Positions 1 to 64,000 of a DNA stretch of 64,000 nt are shown piece after piece. Below the pieces are notes generated by a model. It was not told the DNA's origin. It saw only the letters and a program-made list of their open reading frames with translations, and ran no database searches. This DNA comes from Temnopleurus reevesii (taxonomy: Eukaryota > Echinodermata > Echinoidea > Temnopleuroida > Temnopleuridae). The first letter of the stretch is position 1; every line of letters starts with the position of its first letter. The stretch spans positions 583,511-647,510 of the forward strand of contig BQKZ01000003.1 in NCBI GenBank assembly GCA_036244855.1, written 5' to 3'. The position numbers were made by a program, and so were the translations under genes.

Positions 1-757
1 GCTTATAAGAACTACCCAAACTCTTTTCTAGGACAGATTGAAATATGAGGCGCCACCATCGAGGAAAAGGGTATGTGACCAAATGCATTTATACACCTGT
101 CCTTTAGCTTTCCTTTAGAGCGCCCTGAGCTATCTGCTAGGACAGATTGAAATATGAAGCGCCACCATCGAGGAAAAGGGTATGTGACCAAATGCATTTA
201 TACACCTGTCCTTTAGCTTTCCTTTAGAGCACCCTGAGCTCTCTGCTAGGACAGATTGATCTTGCAGGTACATGTACCACCAGAGAGGTAAAGGAATGAG
301 ATTTGTATCTCTGTTCTATTTGGTAATTTTATTTCCAAATTCAGATAACGATGTTACTGAATTGTTTAATGCATGCTGTATATGTGTAAATTAAATAATA
401 TGGACTTGTGTACTTGTTTAATTCATATTACCTGATGTTTGAGCAGTTGTATTTTATGTCAATTAACGTTGGGTGTCCCTTGTAACATTATTATGACTGT
501 TCATTGCTATAAGAATTTGTAAGGTCTCCATCTCTTTTTTTATTAATCCTTTATTCCTTTGTCATCTTAGTTAGATGTGAATATAGTGATAATAAAATTG
601 TCAAATTATTAGATATCTAAAAGTTACAAAATTTGTTACTCCTTAACTTCACTGTAACCTTCAATTGTATAAATCATAATTATTTCAATAATCCCTCATA
701 AATCACAGAGAAGCTGAAGCTAAAATCCATTCCCTTTAACTATTTTGTCAATTCTAG
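1..757. repeat. Intron tail with 109-bp tandem repeat
   Basis: A unit beginning ctaggacagattg starts at 28, 137 and 246, giving about 2.2 copies with a period of 109 bp and very few differences between the first two. The rest, 270-757, is AT-rich intron sequence ending in the acceptor attctag at 751-757. No exon is seen in it. Confidence 0.8.
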
Positions 758-61936
<61,179 letters not shown>

Positions 61937-64000
61937 GTATGTTCTTGCTATGACAATACTTTAGTTTTAGAATATTGAGTATGATTCACAATGACAGTAA
62001 AAATTGTCTTTATTTTGTGAAATTCAACATTACCATTTTGAAAAAAAAAATATTCATGTTGAAATAGATAGTAACATTTCCTTGCCAAAATTGTTTCATG
62101 TTTGTTTTAGTAGTTTAAACACTTCCGGACCTTGTTTGGTTATTTCATCTGAGTTTTAATCCCACTGCTGCTCCTACCCTGTTAACAGACATACCAAACT
62201 CATTACAAGGACCTTATATTTAACATTTAGTTAGTATCCCACTGCTGCCACTCTGCTAAAGAGACAAACCAAACACACTCTATAGAGACATCATATTGAA
62301 TTGACACAAGCCTATAATCAACTAATATTGGTCATTTGATGGACTACCTGTATTCCACCAAAGAGACAAAATGGATATGGGTTCCTTTCCCACTACTGCC
62401 ATTTTGTGAAAAAGACAGAAAAATCAGAACAAAATGTTGGCTGTACATGTCAATGACGTTCAAATGAATAAATTCCAAATTCCAAACCAAATTCATTCTG
62501 TGGACCTTCCATTGGACTTTTATTTACATTGATTTACATTCGTCTGCTGCCACCCTTCTAAAAGTGGCACGAAAACCTGCTCATGGGACCTTGCGTTTGG
62601 TGTTCCATTGACACTGATTCTTATCCCACTGCTGCCACCCTTCTAAAAGTGACACTAAAAACCACCCATGGGACCTTGGTTTTGGTGTTCCATTGACACT
62701 GATTCTTATTCCACTGCTGCCACCCTTCTAAAAGTGACACTTAAAACCACCCATGGGACCTTGCGTTTGGTGTTCCATTGATACTGATTCTTATCCCACT
62801 GCTGCCACCCTTCCATAACAGACAAACCAAAACTACCCATGGGACAGTGCGTTTGATGTTCCATTGACACTGATTCTTATCCCACTGCTACCACCCTTCT
62901 AAAAGAGACACCAAAAATCGTCCATGGGACCTTGCGTTTGGTATTCCATTGACTCTGATTATTATCCCACTGCTGCCACCCTTCTAAAAGTGACACGAAA
63001 ACCTGCTCATGGGACCTTGCGTTTGGTGTTCCATTGACACTGATTCTTATCCCACTGCTGCCACCCTTCTCCAAAAGACGAACTAAAATGACTCATGGGA
63101 TCTTGCGTTTTGTGTTCCATTGACAGTGATTCTTATCCCACTGCTGCCACCCTTCAAAAAGAGACGCTTAAAACCGCTCATGGGACCTTGGTTTTGGTGT
63201 TATATTGACACTTATTCTTATCCCACTGCTGCCACCCTCCTAAAAGGGACACCAAAAATCACCCATGGGACGCTGCGTTTGGTTTTTATTTGACACTGAT
63301 TCTTATCCCACTGCTACCACCCTTCTAAAAGAGACACCAAAACGACCCATGGGATCGTGCATTTGGTGTTCCATTGACACTGATTCTTATCCCACTGCTG
63401 CCAGTTTTCTAAAAGAGGCACCAAAAAAACACCCATGGGACCTTGCGTTTGGTGTTCCATTGATTCTGATTCTTATGCCATGGCTGCCATCCTTCTAAAA
63501 GTGACACGAAAAACCGCTCATGGGACCTTGGTTTTGGTGTTATAATTATCCCACTGCTGCCATCCTTCTAAAAGAGACACTAGAACCACCCGTGGGACCT
63601 TGCGTTTGGTGTTCCATTGACACTGATTCTTATCCCACTGCTGCCACCCTTCTAAAAGTGACACGTAAAACCGCTCATGGGACCTTGGTTTTGGTGTTAT
63701 ATTGACACTGATTCTTATCCCTCTGCAGCCACCTTTTAAAAAGAGACAAACTGAAAGTACTTATAGCACCTTGTATTTGATGTTCCATTGACACTGATTC
63801 TTATCCCACTGCTGCCACCCTTCTAAAAGAGACACTTAAAACCACCCATGGGACCTTGCGTTTGGTGTTCCATTGACACTGATTCTTATCCCACTGCTGC
63901 CACCCTTCTTCAAAAGACGAACTAAAATGACTCATGGGATCTTGCGTTTTGTGTTCCATTGACAGTGGTTCTTATCCCACTGCTGCCACCCTTCTAAAAG
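61937..64000 (+). repeat. Intron 38 with 85-bp minisatellite running off the window
   Basis: From about 62150 to the end a unit of about 85 bp repeats, with core cccatgggaccttgcgtttg, then tccattgacactgattctta and tcccactgctgccaccctt. Catggg recurs at 62667, 62752, 62838 and 62923. Roughly 20 copies are in view; the first few (62150-62520) are much more diverged. Open frames on both strands in this region are artefacts. Confidence 0.9.

Noticed and set aside
62877..63705. Open frames on both strands in the 3' minisatellite
   Set aside because: The frames follow the 85-bp repeat unit and are open only by chance.

Overview
The window is the inside of one large animal gene on the + strand: a ryanodine receptor (RyR), the intracellular Ca2+-release channel of the endoplasmic or sarcoplasmic reticulum. 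About 38 short exons with GT/AG boundaries and consistent reading phase run from base 758 to 61936 and encode roughly 1,550 residues. They cover the part that in mammalian RyR1 goes from about residue 3500 to the S2-S3 loop near 4700. The N-terminal two thirds lie upstream, and S3-S6 with the pore lie downstream. No promoter, start codon, stop codon or RNA gene of this locus was found in the window, and no second gene is convincing.

Organism: an AT-rich genome with kilobase introns, many microsatellites, several short inverted-repeat elements and very high allelic divergence. Together with invertebrate-type RyR features (two canonical EF-hands) this points to a marine invertebrate, most likely an echinoderm such as a sea urchin. 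That is inference, not proof.

Layout. 1-757: tail of an upstream intron with a 109-bp tandem repeat. 758-14379: exons 1-14 (helical domain, a Ser/Thr/Pro-rich insert, the calmodulin-binding segment, an acidic stretch); the third exon is followed by a striking array of decaying copies of itself (2354-3720). 14380-21947: an intron holding a misplaced allelic contig (16146-19827) that repeats six exons belonging at 30069-33468. 21948-34879/37841: core solenoid, EF-hand pair and C-terminal solenoid/thumb-and-forefingers region, including the two glutamates of the Ca2+ activation site, a candidate 21-bp alternative microexon at the place of vertebrate splice region ASII, and two further assembly overlaps (around 30983 and 33473-37850). 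38511-53425: two exons of the first hydrophobic part, separated by a 14.5-kb intron. 57647-61936: acidic divergent region, S1, S1-S2 loop, S2 and the start of the S2-S3 domain. 61937-64000: an intron filled by an 85-bp minisatellite.

Three recurring themes stand out. At least three different exons have decayed tandem copies in neighbouring introns. At least four contig joints carry unmerged alleles, which explains the apparent exon duplications. Four or more inverted-repeat element families sit in the introns.
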